Part shown: piece after piece, positions 45,496-56,200 of the stretch
Layout of the letters: the number at the start of each line of letters is the position of its first letter
Numbering within the stretch: the stretch's first letter is position 1
Assembly: GCA_005804885.1 (NCBI GenBank)
Contig: SYOX01000219.1
Location: forward strand, 1 to 64,000
DNA: 64,000 bases
DNA from: Pseudomonadota bacterium
GTDB taxonomy: Bacteria; Myxococcota_A; Bradymonadia; Bradymonadales; GCA-2716585
Direction: 5' to 3'
Translations under genes and position numbers: made by a program
Notes under the pieces: generated by a model
Database searches by the model: none
Told to the model about the DNA's origin: nothing
The model's input: only the letters and a program-made list of their open reading frames with translations

Positions 45496-45625
45496 AGGGT
45501 GCTGCGGCGGGCGAGCGCCCCGCGGCGCCCTCTTCAACCGCCTCCTGTCCGATCCCCGCAAGGGCGGGTTCGCCTGAAGTCGCGGCGGGCGAGCGCCCTG
45601 CGGCGCCCTCTTCGAGGCGCGGAGT

Positions 45626-46309
45626 TCACCTGGGGAAGGGTTCGACCCCCTCCCAGAGGGCCTCCAGGTCTCCTTCTGCGTGAAGGAGGTTCTCGCCGTT
45701 GAGCTCGGGATCGAAGATGACGAAGCCGGGCTCGACGGAGTCTGACGCTCGCTCTTTGTTCCCGACAAGCGCCGAGATGAGGTCGCAGGACTCCGGCGGG
45801 CTCCCCTCGATCGCTGGACCCAGGTCAAGGATCTCGTCCATGGCGGCGCCCATGTCGATGGGGGTGGCGCCCGGGAGAGCCTCCATGAAGGCCATGAGCC
45901 TGGTGCTGGCGACGCCTTGACCATGGTCAAGGGCGGTCGTGGCGCTGTCGACGGAGATGATCCCGCTGTCTTCGAAGAGGCTGTCCTTGACGGGGGTGGG
46001 TGGCGGGAGGGCGTCCATCGCCAGATGGCGAAGGCGCGCGTCGGCCTCGAACATGGGCACGTGGGCCTTGGCGAGGGAGGCGGGCACGGGCGAGCGGGCG
46101 GTCTGGGCCTTGTCCGGGGTCGCGGCGCGGTCGGCGCGCTGTGCGCGGAGGGCGAGCAGGGCGAGGGCCGTCGAGGCGACGAGGAGGGCGACGCCGGCGA
46201 AGGGCGAGGCGAGCGGGCCGCCGTCGAGGCTCTGGGTCAGGGTCAGCATCCACCAGGCCGTGAAGGCCAGGACACCGAGCGAGGCCGCGGTCATCAAGGC
46301 TTTTGTCAT
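45626..46309 (-). CDS. Hypothetical membrane protein with two N-terminal helices, 227 aa
   Basis: The N-terminus has two membrane helices (LMTAASLGVLAFTAWWMLT; FAGVALLVASTALALLAL), then an acidic, Ser/Asp/Ala-rich cytoplasmic or periplasmic part with LEDSGIISVDSATTALDHGQ-type sequence and no known domain. Function unknown. Upstream lies a Ser/Thr kinase on the same strand, 126 bp away, and the two could form an operon with the protein as a membrane-bound partner or substrate. The ribosome site is weak (GAGAG). Confidence 0.6.
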   Translation of the reverse strand: MTKALMTAASLGVLAFTAWWMLTLTQSLDGGPLASPFAGVALLVASTALALLALRAQRADRAATPDKAQTARSPVPASLAKAHVPMFEADARLRHLAMDALPPPTPVKDSLFEDSGIISVDSATTALDHGQGVASTRLMAFMEALPGATPIDMGAAMDEILDLGPAIEGSPPESCDLISALVGNKERASDSVEPGFVIFDPELNGENLLHAEGDLEALWEGVEPFPR

Positions 46310-46435
46310 GATTCGAGGCTCTCTTGTGGGCGCGGCGGGGCCTGCCAGGGCCGCCGGGCGAGGCCGATTCTACGTCAGGGTCAAGCGACGGCGCAACAAC
46401 TTCACTTGGAAAAACATGGTGTTGTGGGAGGTCGG

Positions 46436-47563
<1,128 letters not shown>

Positions 47564-47704
47564 GTCTCACCTCCTGGGTCCTCACGCGCATCATCGCCCA
47601 TGCGGGGTTCGCGGGGCAAGGGCGATGGAGATCTGAGGAGAACCATGACGCGCGTGTCGCGCTCTGGTAAACCCGAGTCGGGCGAGAGGCAAGGGAGGAG
47701 GATC

Positions 47705-49003
47705 ATGAGAGCGGTTTCAGGGGCGGCGCTGGTGGTCGCCTGGGGGCTCATGCTGTGGGCCGGGGTCGTCGAGGGGCAGGAGGCACCGGACGGCGCCGAG
47801 GGGGTGCCGGGCGAGGCGGCCGAGGAGGGCGAAGCCGACGCAGCGGGGGCCAACCCCGATGAAGCGGGCGAGCCTGGATCGGGCGGCGAGGACGCCGGGG
47901 TCGACGAGGCGGCGCAGGGCAGCGGGCCGGTGCCGCTGGATGAGGCGATCAAGCCCAAGGCGGTCGAGGCCGCCGAGCCTGTCGAGGAGCCCGTCGAGGC
48001 GCCCCTTGACCCGGCGGAGCGGGCCTGGTTCATCACGGCGCTCTACGCGATGGAGGCTGGCAAGTGGAGGTCGGCGCGCGAGGCGCTGGGGAGGTACCTG
48101 GAGAGGTACCCGAAGGGCCGTTACGCGGCGGCGGCGGCGGAGCTTGAAGAGATGGCGGCGCGCCTGGGCGCGGCGCAGGAGGCGGACAAGAGCGGTCGGA
48201 CGGAGCTCGTGATCTTCGGGACGGCGTACGGGGGGTGGCTGGGGACCGGGCTGGGCGTCATCGGCGACCTGGAGGAGGGCACGGTGGCGCTGTCGGCCCT
48301 TGGGGCGGCCGGGGGGCTGGGCCTGACGCTGGGGCTGACCTCGGGGGGGCGGCAGATTACGCGCGGGCAGGCGAAGCTGGTGACCTCGTCGGGGGTCTGG
48401 GGGACGTGGACGGGGCTGGGGCTGGGGCTGGGGGCAGGCGCGGGGGACGAGGAGCTGGCCAGCGCGGCGCTGTCGGCCGGGGCCTTGAGCGTCCTGACGG
48501 GGGCGCTCCTGGCAGGCCCCCTCGATCCTGGCGAGGGGGACATGTCGCTCTTCAACTCGGGGGGGTTGTGGGGGATGATGTTCGCGCTCTCGTCGCTGCT
48601 GATCGTCCAGCCCTCGGGCTTCGAGGAGGAGGACTTCTTGACCGCGATGGTGATCGGGGCCGACCTGGGGCTGATCGGGGCGGGGTTTCTGGCCAGGGAG
48701 GTTGACATGTCGCGCGGGCGCGTCTGGCTCATCGACGTCAGCGGCCTCGCGGGCCTCTTCGGCGCGGGGATCATCGTCGGGGCGGTGGCGGACGACGCGC
48801 CGTCGGCCGTCGCCGGTAGCCTGCTCTTGCTGGGCGCGGGCGGCGGGCTCTGGCTCGGCACCCTCTTGACCGAGGACTGGGACGCACAAGGAGGCGCCCA
48901 GCTCGATCTCGATCCGCCCGCGCCCTTCATCGCGCCGCGGGCGCGCGAGGGCGGCCAGCGGGAGGTGATCGTCGGCGTCCACCTGCTTCAGGGGCGGTTT
49001 TAA
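47705..49003 (+). CDS. Hypothetical envelope protein with TPR-like segment and multiple hydrophobic segments, 432 aa
   Basis: A signal peptide (to WAGVVEG) is followed by an acidic Glu/Ala/Gly linker and a TPR-like helical segment (AERAWFITALYAMEAGKWRSAREALGRYLERYPKG). The remaining 280 residues alternate Gly-rich hydrophobic stretches (AYGGWLGTGLGVIGD; ALGAAGGLGLTLGL; MMFALSSLLIV), as in a multi-helix membrane or Gly-rich barrel protein. Function unknown. GGGAGGAGGATC stands directly before the ATG at 47705; the open frame upstream has no coding character. Confidence 0.65.
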   Translation: MRAVSGAALVVAWGLMLWAGVVEGQEAPDGAEGVPGEAAEEGEADAAGANPDEAGEPGSGGEDAGVDEAAQGSGPVPLDEAIKPKAVEAAEPVEEPVEAPLDPAERAWFITALYAMEAGKWRSAREALGRYLERYPKGRYAAAAAELEEMAARLGAAQEADKSGRTELVIFGTAYGGWLGTGLGVIGDLEEGTVALSALGAAGGLGLTLGLTSGGRQITRGQAKLVTSSGVWGTWTGLGLGLGAGAGDEELASAALSAGALSVLTGALLAGPLDPGEGDMSLFNSGGLWGMMFALSSLLIVQPSGFEEEDFLTAMVIGADLGLIGAGFLAREVDMSRGRVWLIDVSGLAGLFGAGIIVGAVADDAPSAVAGSLLLLGAGGGLWLGTLLTEDWDAQGGAQLDLDPPAPFIAPRAREGGQREVIVGVHLLQGRF

Positions 49004-49124
49004 GGTCGCGTTGGATAAAACACTTCCCACCTGGGGCGTCGACTTCCCATGGATCGCGGGCGGCGAGCGGCGCTGGCGCCGGGCGGGCGCTGCGGTGAGC
49101 GAGCTTCGAAGGGGCTGCGGCCGT

Positions 49125-49140
49125 TGGCATGGAGCGTGCT
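49125..49140 (+). promoter_or_regulatory. Predicted sigma-54 promoter upstream of the cytochrome/TIR operon
   Basis: The sequence TGGCATGGAGCGTGCT has the -24 GG and -12 GC at the 12-bp distance required by RpoN and matches most positions of TGGCAC-N5-TTGCW. Transcription would start near 49151, about 130 bases before the start of the cytochrome lipoprotein gene. An enhancer-binding protein should be needed; its site is not identified. Confidence 0.5.
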
Positions 49141-49278
49141 CACCGATCCTGGTGTCTTGATGTGGGGTCAGAGTCTGCCTAGACTTCACCATCGCGGGTG
49201 AGAGGCAGCTCGGCGCTCGTCAGTCGGGACGAGGACGCCCAGGGTGGCGGGGCGGCGACGCAGCCGGAGGGAGTGAGT

Positions 49279-51339
49279 ATGAAGGGCAGGAGTCTTGGGA
49301 TCGTGGTGCTGGGCGGGCTCCTGGCGGGGGCCTGGGGGTGTGACTCGGAGTGCTCTGGTCTGCAGTTGAACGTGGATGATGAGTGCGGCGGGTTTCTGGC
49401 ATCGGGAGAGCAAGAGGGCACGGATGAATTCCAGGAGCCGACGCTGGCGCCGCGGGCGTTGAGATCCAGCGCGAAGCCGGCGCGGTGGGCGTCGAGCCGG
49501 GCGATGGCGCTGCGAGGTCAGACGCTCTATGTGGTGGATCAGGACAACGACGCGCTCGTGGTCATGGATCGCGAGAGCGGTCGGGTGATCCGCTCCCTTG
49601 CGCTCAAGGACCACCCCTACCATGTGATCGTGGGGCCGGACGGCGCGATCTACGCCACGGAGCGCTACGCGGGCTCGGTGGTGCGGATCGAGCCCGAGGG
49701 CAGCGCGGTGTCGGTGCGGGCCGACGTGGGCGGCGGCCCGACGAGCCTGGCGATGTCGACCCTGGGCGACGTGCTCTACGTGTCGCTGACCGAGAGCGAC
49801 GCGGTCGTGGCGCTCGACCCGGCGACGCTCCAGGAGACTGGCCGCGCCGAGGTCGCGCGCCCCAGAGCGGTCACGACGACGACCTCCAGCCAGGGCGAGG
49901 CCGTGACGGTGACCTCGGAGCACCCGTGGATCTCGCACATCAAGGCGAGGTGGATCGAGGGCCGGCTGGAGCTGGATCTGGACAGGCACACGTCGCTGCG
50001 CACGAACAACCCGCTGGAGACCTCGTTCTCGTTCAATGTGCGCCAGAGCCGACAGAACGCGGCCTTCGCGGCCGTCAGCCACCCGGAGACGAACGTGGTG
50101 CTGGTGGCGCATCAGCTGGCCTTCCCCGGCGGCGAGAACGAGAAGGTGACGCGGCCCTCGCAGGCGGACACGAGCTACGGCGGCGGCGGCGGGCCGGCGG
50201 TCGACGTGGGCAAGCCCGTCGAGGTGACGGTGACGCCCGCCGTGGACCAGCCGGGCGGCAACGTCGACAGGCCAGTCCTGCGCAGCGACACGCTCGACGT
50301 GAGCATGCCGACGGACATCAACCACCACCCGACGATCACCCTTGCGCTGGTGACGGCCAGCGGGACGAACAACCTCCTGGCGCTCAACACGACCGTCGGC
50401 GACCCGATGGCCTCGCCCCTGGGCGTCATCAAGGTCGGCAAGGCCCCCAGAGCGGTCGTCTTCTCGGAGGACGGCGCCCTCGCCTATGTGCTGGACGGCC
50501 ATGACTTTACGATCTCCGTGGTCGACATGGCGCCCTTCCTCGACATCGCCAGCCCAGGCGACGGCCCCCTCAAGGAGCGCCTGGTGGCCGACTCGCTGCG
50601 CCTCTCGCGCGACCGCGCCTTCCGCTTCGGCGTCGATCCGCTGCCCCTGGACGCGCGCCTGGGCCGCGACATCTTCACGAACAACAATTACCGGGGCCTG
50701 AGCCACCAGGGCTCCTTCGCCTGCCAGAGCTGCCACCCCGAGGGGGCCGAGGACCGCGTCGTCTGGCTCGGCGCCATCGGCCCTCGCCAGACGCCCTCGC
50801 TGGCCGGCCGGCTCATCGACACGGCGCCCTTCAACTGGGTCGGCAGCGAGGCTGACCTGACGGACAACTTCGTGCGGACGGTCAGCCGGATGGGCGGCAC
50901 GGGGCTGACCTCCCCGGAGATGGCCTCGCTGGAGCGCTTCGTCCTGGACGGCCTGACCCGCCCGCCGAACCCCAACCTGCGCCCCGATGGCTTGACCGAG
51001 CAGCAGGCCTACGGCCGCGCGCTCTTCTACAACCCCTCCATCGGCTGCGGCTCGTGCCACTCCGGGGCGGCGCTGACCGACGGGCTCGCCCACGACGTCG
51101 GGACCGTCTCCGACGCGGAGATCGCGCTGGCCGAGGGCGGCCTGCTGGACGTCGACTCCCTCGGGACCTACGACACGCCCTCGCTGCGCGACCTGTACCG
51201 CAGCGCCCCCTACCTGCACGACGGCAGCGCGCCGACCCTGATGGACGTCCTTGACCGCACCTCCACGACCATGGGCCGCACCGATCACCTCAGCGTCGAG
51301 CAGAAGCAGGCCATCGTCGACTTCATGACCACCCTGTAG
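49279..51339 (+). CDS. Secreted diheme cytochrome with YVTN-type beta-propeller domain
   Basis: The 686-residue protein has a lipobox (AWGC). Residues about 60-430 resemble a seven-bladed YVTN/surface-layer propeller (SLAMSTLGDVLYVSLTESDAVVALD; KAPRAVVFSEDGALAYVLDG). The C-terminal region is a cytochrome with two c-type heme sites, CQSCHPE and CGSCHSG, and a later DTPSLRDLYRSAPYLHDG, as in di-heme peroxidases/MauG-like proteins. Likely an extracytoplasmic electron-transfer or peroxidase-type enzyme. GGAGGGAG lies before the ATG; the lipobox supports this start. It is followed after 5 bp by the TIR-containing gene. Confidence 0.85.
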   Translation: MKGRSLGIVVLGGLLAGAWGCDSECSGLQLNVDDECGGFLASGEQEGTDEFQEPTLAPRALRSSAKPARWASSRAMALRGQTLYVVDQDNDALVVMDRESGRVIRSLALKDHPYHVIVGPDGAIYATERYAGSVVRIEPEGSAVSVRADVGGGPTSLAMSTLGDVLYVSLTESDAVVALDPATLQETGRAEVARPRAVTTTTSSQGEAVTVTSEHPWISHIKARWIEGRLELDLDRHTSLRTNNPLETSFSFNVRQSRQNAAFAAVSHPETNVVLVAHQLAFPGGENEKVTRPSQADTSYGGGGGPAVDVGKPVEVTVTPAVDQPGGNVDRPVLRSDTLDVSMPTDINHHPTITLALVTASGTNNLLALNTTVGDPMASPLGVIKVGKAPRAVVFSEDGALAYVLDGHDFTISVVDMAPFLDIASPGDGPLKERLVADSLRLSRDRAFRFGVDPLPLDARLGRDIFTNNNYRGLSHQGSFACQSCHPEGAEDRVVWLGAIGPRQTPSLAGRLIDTAPFNWVGSEADLTDNFVRTVSRMGGTGLTSPEMASLERFVLDGLTRPPNPNLRPDGLTEQQAYGRALFYNPSIGCGSCHSGAALTDGLAHDVGTVSDAEIALAEGGLLDVDSLGTYDTPSLRDLYRSAPYLHDGSAPTLMDVLDRTSTTMGRTDHLSVEQKQAIVDFMTTL

Positions 51340-51344
51340 GCTCG

Positions 51345-53147
51345 ATGGGCCACCTCCACCTCTCCTACTCCGAGCCTCAGGCCGCCTACGCCCGCGCGTT
51401 GGCCGAGGGGCTCGACGCCGCCGGCCAGAAGGTCTGGTGCCAGGCTCGCGATCGCCTGCTGCACGGCGCCGATCCCATCGACCGGGCGCGCCAGGAGCTC
51501 AGCGCCGCCGAGGGCGCCCTGGTGCTGCTCGGCCCCGAGGGGATCTCGCGCTGGCAGGAGGCCGAGCTGGGCTGGGCCCTGGAGCTCCGGGCCGCCAACC
51601 CCCACTACCTGATCCTGACGCTGACCCTCGGGCCGCTCGACCCGGCGAAGCTCCCCGGCCCGCTCCAGGAGGCGCCCGCGCTCAAAGTTCCGCCCGACGC
51701 CCAAGGCGTCGCTGGCGCGGCGGCGGGGCTCGCCGAGGCCATCGAGGAGGCGCGCCGGGCGCAGACCGAGCGCCTCAGCGGGCGGAACCAGCCCCTGAGC
51801 CGGGCCTCCTCGCGGGCGAGCTACCTGGCGGCGATGGGGCGCGAGGAGGGCATGATCGTCGGGGAGGCGCCGACGATCGAGGCCGTCGAGGTCGAGGCCG
51901 ACGGCCGCTCGCCCTTCCTGGGGGCGGCGCCGGTCGACAAGGTGCTGCTCCTGACGATCCACGGCGGCCGGGTCGTGCCGGCTCGCTTCATGCCCGAGGG
52001 CTGGCGCCAGCGGCGGGAGGTCGAGCGCGCCTTCGAAGTCGAGAAGGACTGGGGCGCCAACCAGCTGGCCTGGGCGCTGACGGCGCGGCTTGGCCTGTCG
52101 ACCTTCCACAGAGTCAACGTCGCGCGCGCGCTGATGGACTTCGGGCGCTTCCCAGGCATCACCGATCGCAGGGCCGACCACCTGCACCGCTTCGCCATCA
52201 GCGGCGTCTTCTCCGAGCTGCTCTCCCACGAAGACAAGCGATCGGTCTTGAGCGCGCATTACGACGCGATCTCGGACTACCTCGAGCCGAAGATCGCCGG
52301 CCGGACGCTCCTGCTGACCCTCCACACCTACGACGAGCACAACCACCCGTCCGGGACGCGGCGGCCGCCCATAAGCCTGATCCACACCCCCATCGGCTAC
52401 CACCGCGACAACGCGATGCCCTTCGGGGTCTTCGATCCGCTCTACCCCGACGAGCTCGGCGAGTCGACCGCCGATCGAAAGCTCGTCGCGCGGCTGGCGC
52501 TGGCCTTCGAATCGGTCGGCGCGGCCACCTACCGCCAGCTCCTCGGCGAGGGCTGGGACGGCTGGCGCCTGCAGGTCGGCCTCAACCACCCCTACCACCT
52601 GCCGGACGGCAGCCTGGAGGTGCGCGCCCAGGTCTGGCACTTCTTCGACTGGCTGCGGCAGGCCTTCGACAAGGAGCGCCCGGACCTGCTCGGCGATCCG
52701 GCCTTCGCGCTGGTGTGGAAGATGTTGCTGGACACCAACTTGCGGCGCGCGGACACCGTCGCCATGCGCAGCTTCCTGCACATGTACCGCGATCCGCCCG
52801 AGGGCAGCCTGCTGCTCTACGGCCAGGGGCCGGCGCCGGTGCGGGTGGCCGCCCAGGAGGTCATGGCCGCCTACAGGCAGGTCCAGGACTTCGTGCGCGC
52901 GGGCGAGGGCGCCGTCGTGCGGCGATACCGCCGATCGAGCGGGCGCCTGAGCGCCCTGACGGTGGAGGTCCGCAAGGATCTCCTGTGGCGCTTCCAGGAG
53001 CCGCCCGGCGGGCAGGCCGGCCGCCCGGTCGCGCGCACCGATCCAGACGCGGTGCGGCTGGACAACGTCCACCTCATCGCCCACGTCCTGGCCGAAGGCC
53101 TCGCGCGCTACTTTCGAGAGGACGTCGCGCCCGCCGAGCGCCCTTGA
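51345..53147 (+). CDS. TIR-domain protein fused to an N-formylglutamate-amidohydrolase-like domain
   Basis: A 600-residue protein without signal peptide. Residues 1-130 look like a TIR domain (LSYSEPQAAYARALAEGLDAAG, KVWCQARD, ALVLLGPEGISRW), including Glu74 in W-x3-E, the position of the NADase catalytic Glu. Residues about 195-400 match N-formylglutamate amidohydrolase/metallo-carboxypeptidase-like folds: TIHGG with His206, VNVARALMDFGR, and TLHTYDEH with His327. The remaining 200 residues are helical and unknown. The ATG is five bases after the stop of the cytochrome gene, so translation is probably coupled. TIR domains of bacteria often act as NAD-consuming effectors; the second domain suggests hydrolysis of an acyl-amino-acid or a sensor role. 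Function is inferred. Confidence 0.7.
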   Translation: MGHLHLSYSEPQAAYARALAEGLDAAGQKVWCQARDRLLHGADPIDRARQELSAAEGALVLLGPEGISRWQEAELGWALELRAANPHYLILTLTLGPLDPAKLPGPLQEAPALKVPPDAQGVAGAAAGLAEAIEEARRAQTERLSGRNQPLSRASSRASYLAAMGREEGMIVGEAPTIEAVEVEADGRSPFLGAAPVDKVLLLTIHGGRVVPARFMPEGWRQRREVERAFEVEKDWGANQLAWALTARLGLSTFHRVNVARALMDFGRFPGITDRRADHLHRFAISGVFSELLSHEDKRSVLSAHYDAISDYLEPKIAGRTLLLTLHTYDEHNHPSGTRRPPISLIHTPIGYHRDNAMPFGVFDPLYPDELGESTADRKLVARLALAFESVGAATYRQLLGEGWDGWRLQVGLNHPYHLPDGSLEVRAQVWHFFDWLRQAFDKERPDLLGDPAFALVWKMLLDTNLRRADTVAMRSFLHMYRDPPEGSLLLYGQGPAPVRVAAQEVMAAYRQVQDFVRAGEGAVVRRYRRSSGRLSALTVEVRKDLLWRFQEPPGGQAGRPVARTDPDAVRLDNVHLIAHVLAEGLARYFREDVAPAERP

Positions 53148-53251
53148 GCCCGCGCGCCCTGGCGGGACACCTCCCTGAACCGCCGCTGCTGGTCAGGGGG
53201 CGCCGAGTCGGTTAATCTGGACCTCGGCGACAGGCGATCAGGCAAGGAACC

Positions 53252-56200
53252 ATGGCTTTCAGATCGGTCCAGGTCGGGGACATCATCGACGGGCGATACC
53301 GCCTCGGACGGGAACTCGGCCGAGGGCCCTACACGCGAGTCTTCAAGGCCGACGAGGTGAAGCTCGATCGGGAGGTCGTCGTCAAGATCCTCATCTCCTC
53401 CGGAGAGTACGCCAACGCCGAGTCGCGCTTCGAGCGCGAGGCCTTCCTGCTCTCCAAGCTCGCCCACGAGAACACCCTGACCCTCTTCGAATCCGGCTGG
53501 GACAAGGGCCTGGAGCACCCCTTCCTCGTCACCGAGTACGTCCCCGGCCTGACCCTCTGGGAGGTCATCAGGCGCCAGGGGGCCATCGACGCGGTGCGCA
53601 CCGTCGGGATCGTGCGCCAGATCCTCCTGAGCCTGCGCGAAGCCCACGACAAGGGGATCGTGCACCGCGATCTGAAGCCCAACAACGTCATGCTCTACGA
53701 CACGGAGTACGAGCGCGACAAGGTCAAGGTGCTCGACTTTGGCATCGCCAAGCTCGTCCACGCCGTCCAGATGGAGGACGAGGTCGGTGACGTGACCCTC
53801 GAAGGGCGCATGGTCGGCACCCCCCGCTACATGGCACCCGAGCTGATCGCCGGCCAGGACCCCTCGCCGGCCACCGACATCTACGCCGTCGGGCTGGTCA
53901 TGTACGAGATGATCACCGGCCGCCGGGCCGTCCAGGGCAAGCTCCCGACCCAGATCATCGCCCGCCAGCTCAGCCGCGAGCCCATCGTCGCGGCCAACGA
54001 GCCCGACGTCCCCGCGCTGCTGCTCGACGTCCTGAGGCGCGCGACGGCCAAGAGCCTGAGGTCTCGCTTCGACACCGTCCAGCGCTTCATCGGCGCGCTG
54101 GACGCGCTGGACAAGGACGCGCTGGCGGCCGCGTCGCTCGCCTCGACCAAGGCGCCGAAGAAGGCCGAAGAGGGCGACGTGCTCCCGCCCGGGATCTCCC
54201 AGGCCCTGGTGATCCTGTCCAGCACGTTCTCGAACAACTCGGGCGGGGGCACGACCTCCTCCGAGGCGTGGCCCTCGCACGACGAAGGCAGCGCCCTCCA
54301 GCCCGTCGAGATCGGCCCCCAGAGCGAGCCCGACATCCAGATCTTCACCTCCCTGCCCTCGCCGGCCCGTGCCGCGCCGTGGGCCATCGCCCACGCTTCG
54401 CTTCAAACAGCCCCTCCGCTGGAGCGGTGCGAGGGCCTCAGTCTGCCTCAGCCCGAAGAAGTCATCGTTGATGTGGATAATGATGATTTGGCTCGATTTT
54501 TTGATGATCAGGGGCGGGACGACACCCCCCCCCTCGTCGATCCGGCAGGGCAGGGAGAGGACCTGGACGCAGAGGCGGAGGGCTCGTCGGACCAGGGCCA
54601 GGCGGCGCTTGAGCCGTCGAACTCGCCAGATCAGGCCGAGACCCCGCGAGAGCCGGCAGATGCTCTGACCACCTCGGAGCCGGCAGACGCGCTGGACATC
54701 TCGGAGCCAGCGGACCTTCTGGCTGAGGGCGCCTCAGAGCCGGCAGACGCGCTGGACACCTCAGAGCCGATGGATGCTCTGGACACCTCGGAGCCGGCAG
54801 ACTCTCTGGCCGAGGACATCTCAGAGCCGACGGACGCGCTGGACATCTTGGAGCCGGCAGATGTTCTGGCCGAGGGCGCCTCGGAGCCAGCGGACGTTCT
54901 GGCCGAGGGCGCCTCAGCGCCAACAGACGCGCTGGACACCTCAGAGCCGGCAGACGTTCTGGACACCTCGGTGCCGGTAGACGCGCTGGACACCTCAGAG
55001 CCGGCAGACGTTCTGGACACCTCGGAGCCGGTAGACGCGCTGGACACCTCGGAGCCGGTTGACGTTCTGGCCGAGGGCGCCTCAGCGCCAGCAGACGTTC
55101 TGGGCACCTCAGCGCCAGCAGACGTTCTGGGCGCTTCAGCGCCGATGGACGCTCTGGACACCTCGGCGCCGGTAGACGTTCTGGACACCTCTGAGCCAGC
55201 AGACGTTCTGGCCGAGGGCACCTCGGAGCCGACGGACGCGCTGGACATCTCGGAGCCGGCAGACGCGCTGGACACCTCGGAGCCGGCAGGCGTTCTGGAC
55301 ATCTCGGAGCCGACGGACGCTCTGGATACCTCGGAGCCGGTTGACGTTCTGGCCGAGGGCGCCTCAGCGCCGGCAGACGTTCTGGGCGCCTCAGAGCCGA
55401 CGGATGCTCTGGACATCTCGGAGCCGGCAGACGTTCTGGCCAAGGGCACCTCAGAGCCGACAGACGTTCTGGCCGAGGGCGCCTCGGAGCCGACGGACGC
55501 TCTGGACGCCTCAGAGCCGATGGAGGGTCTGGCCGAGGGCACCTCGGAGCCAACAGACGCGCTGGACACCTCAGAGCCGATGGATGCTCTGGACACCTCA
55601 GAGCCGGCAGACGCGCTGGACATCTCGGAGCCGGTAGACGCGCTGGACACCTCGGAGCCAACAGACGCTCTGGACGCCTCAGAGCCGATGGATGCTCTGG
55701 ACACCTCGGAGCCAGCGGACCTTCTGTCCGAGGGCGCCTCAGCGCCGATGGACGCTCTGGACACCTCAGAGCCGGTAGACGCTCTGGACACCTCAGAGCC
55801 GGTAGACGCTCTGGACACCTCAGAGCCGGTAGACGCTCTGGACACCTCAGAGCCGGTAGACGCTCTGGACATCTCGGAGCCGACGGACGTTCTGGACACC
55901 TCGGAGCCGGTAGACGTTCTGGCTGAGGGCACCTCAGCGCCAGCAGACGTTCTGGGCGCCTCGGCGCCGATGGACGCTCTGGACACCTCGGTGCCGGTAG
56001 ACGTTCTGGACACCTCGGAGCCAGCAGACGCGCTGGACACCTCGGAGCCAGCAGACGCGCTGGACACCTCGGAGCCGGTTGACGTTCTGGCCGAGGGCAC
56101 CTCGGAGCCGACGGACGCGCTGGACATCTCAGAGCCGGCAGACGCGCTGGACATCTCGGAGCCGGTAGACGCGCTGGACACCTCGGAGCCGGCAGACGTT

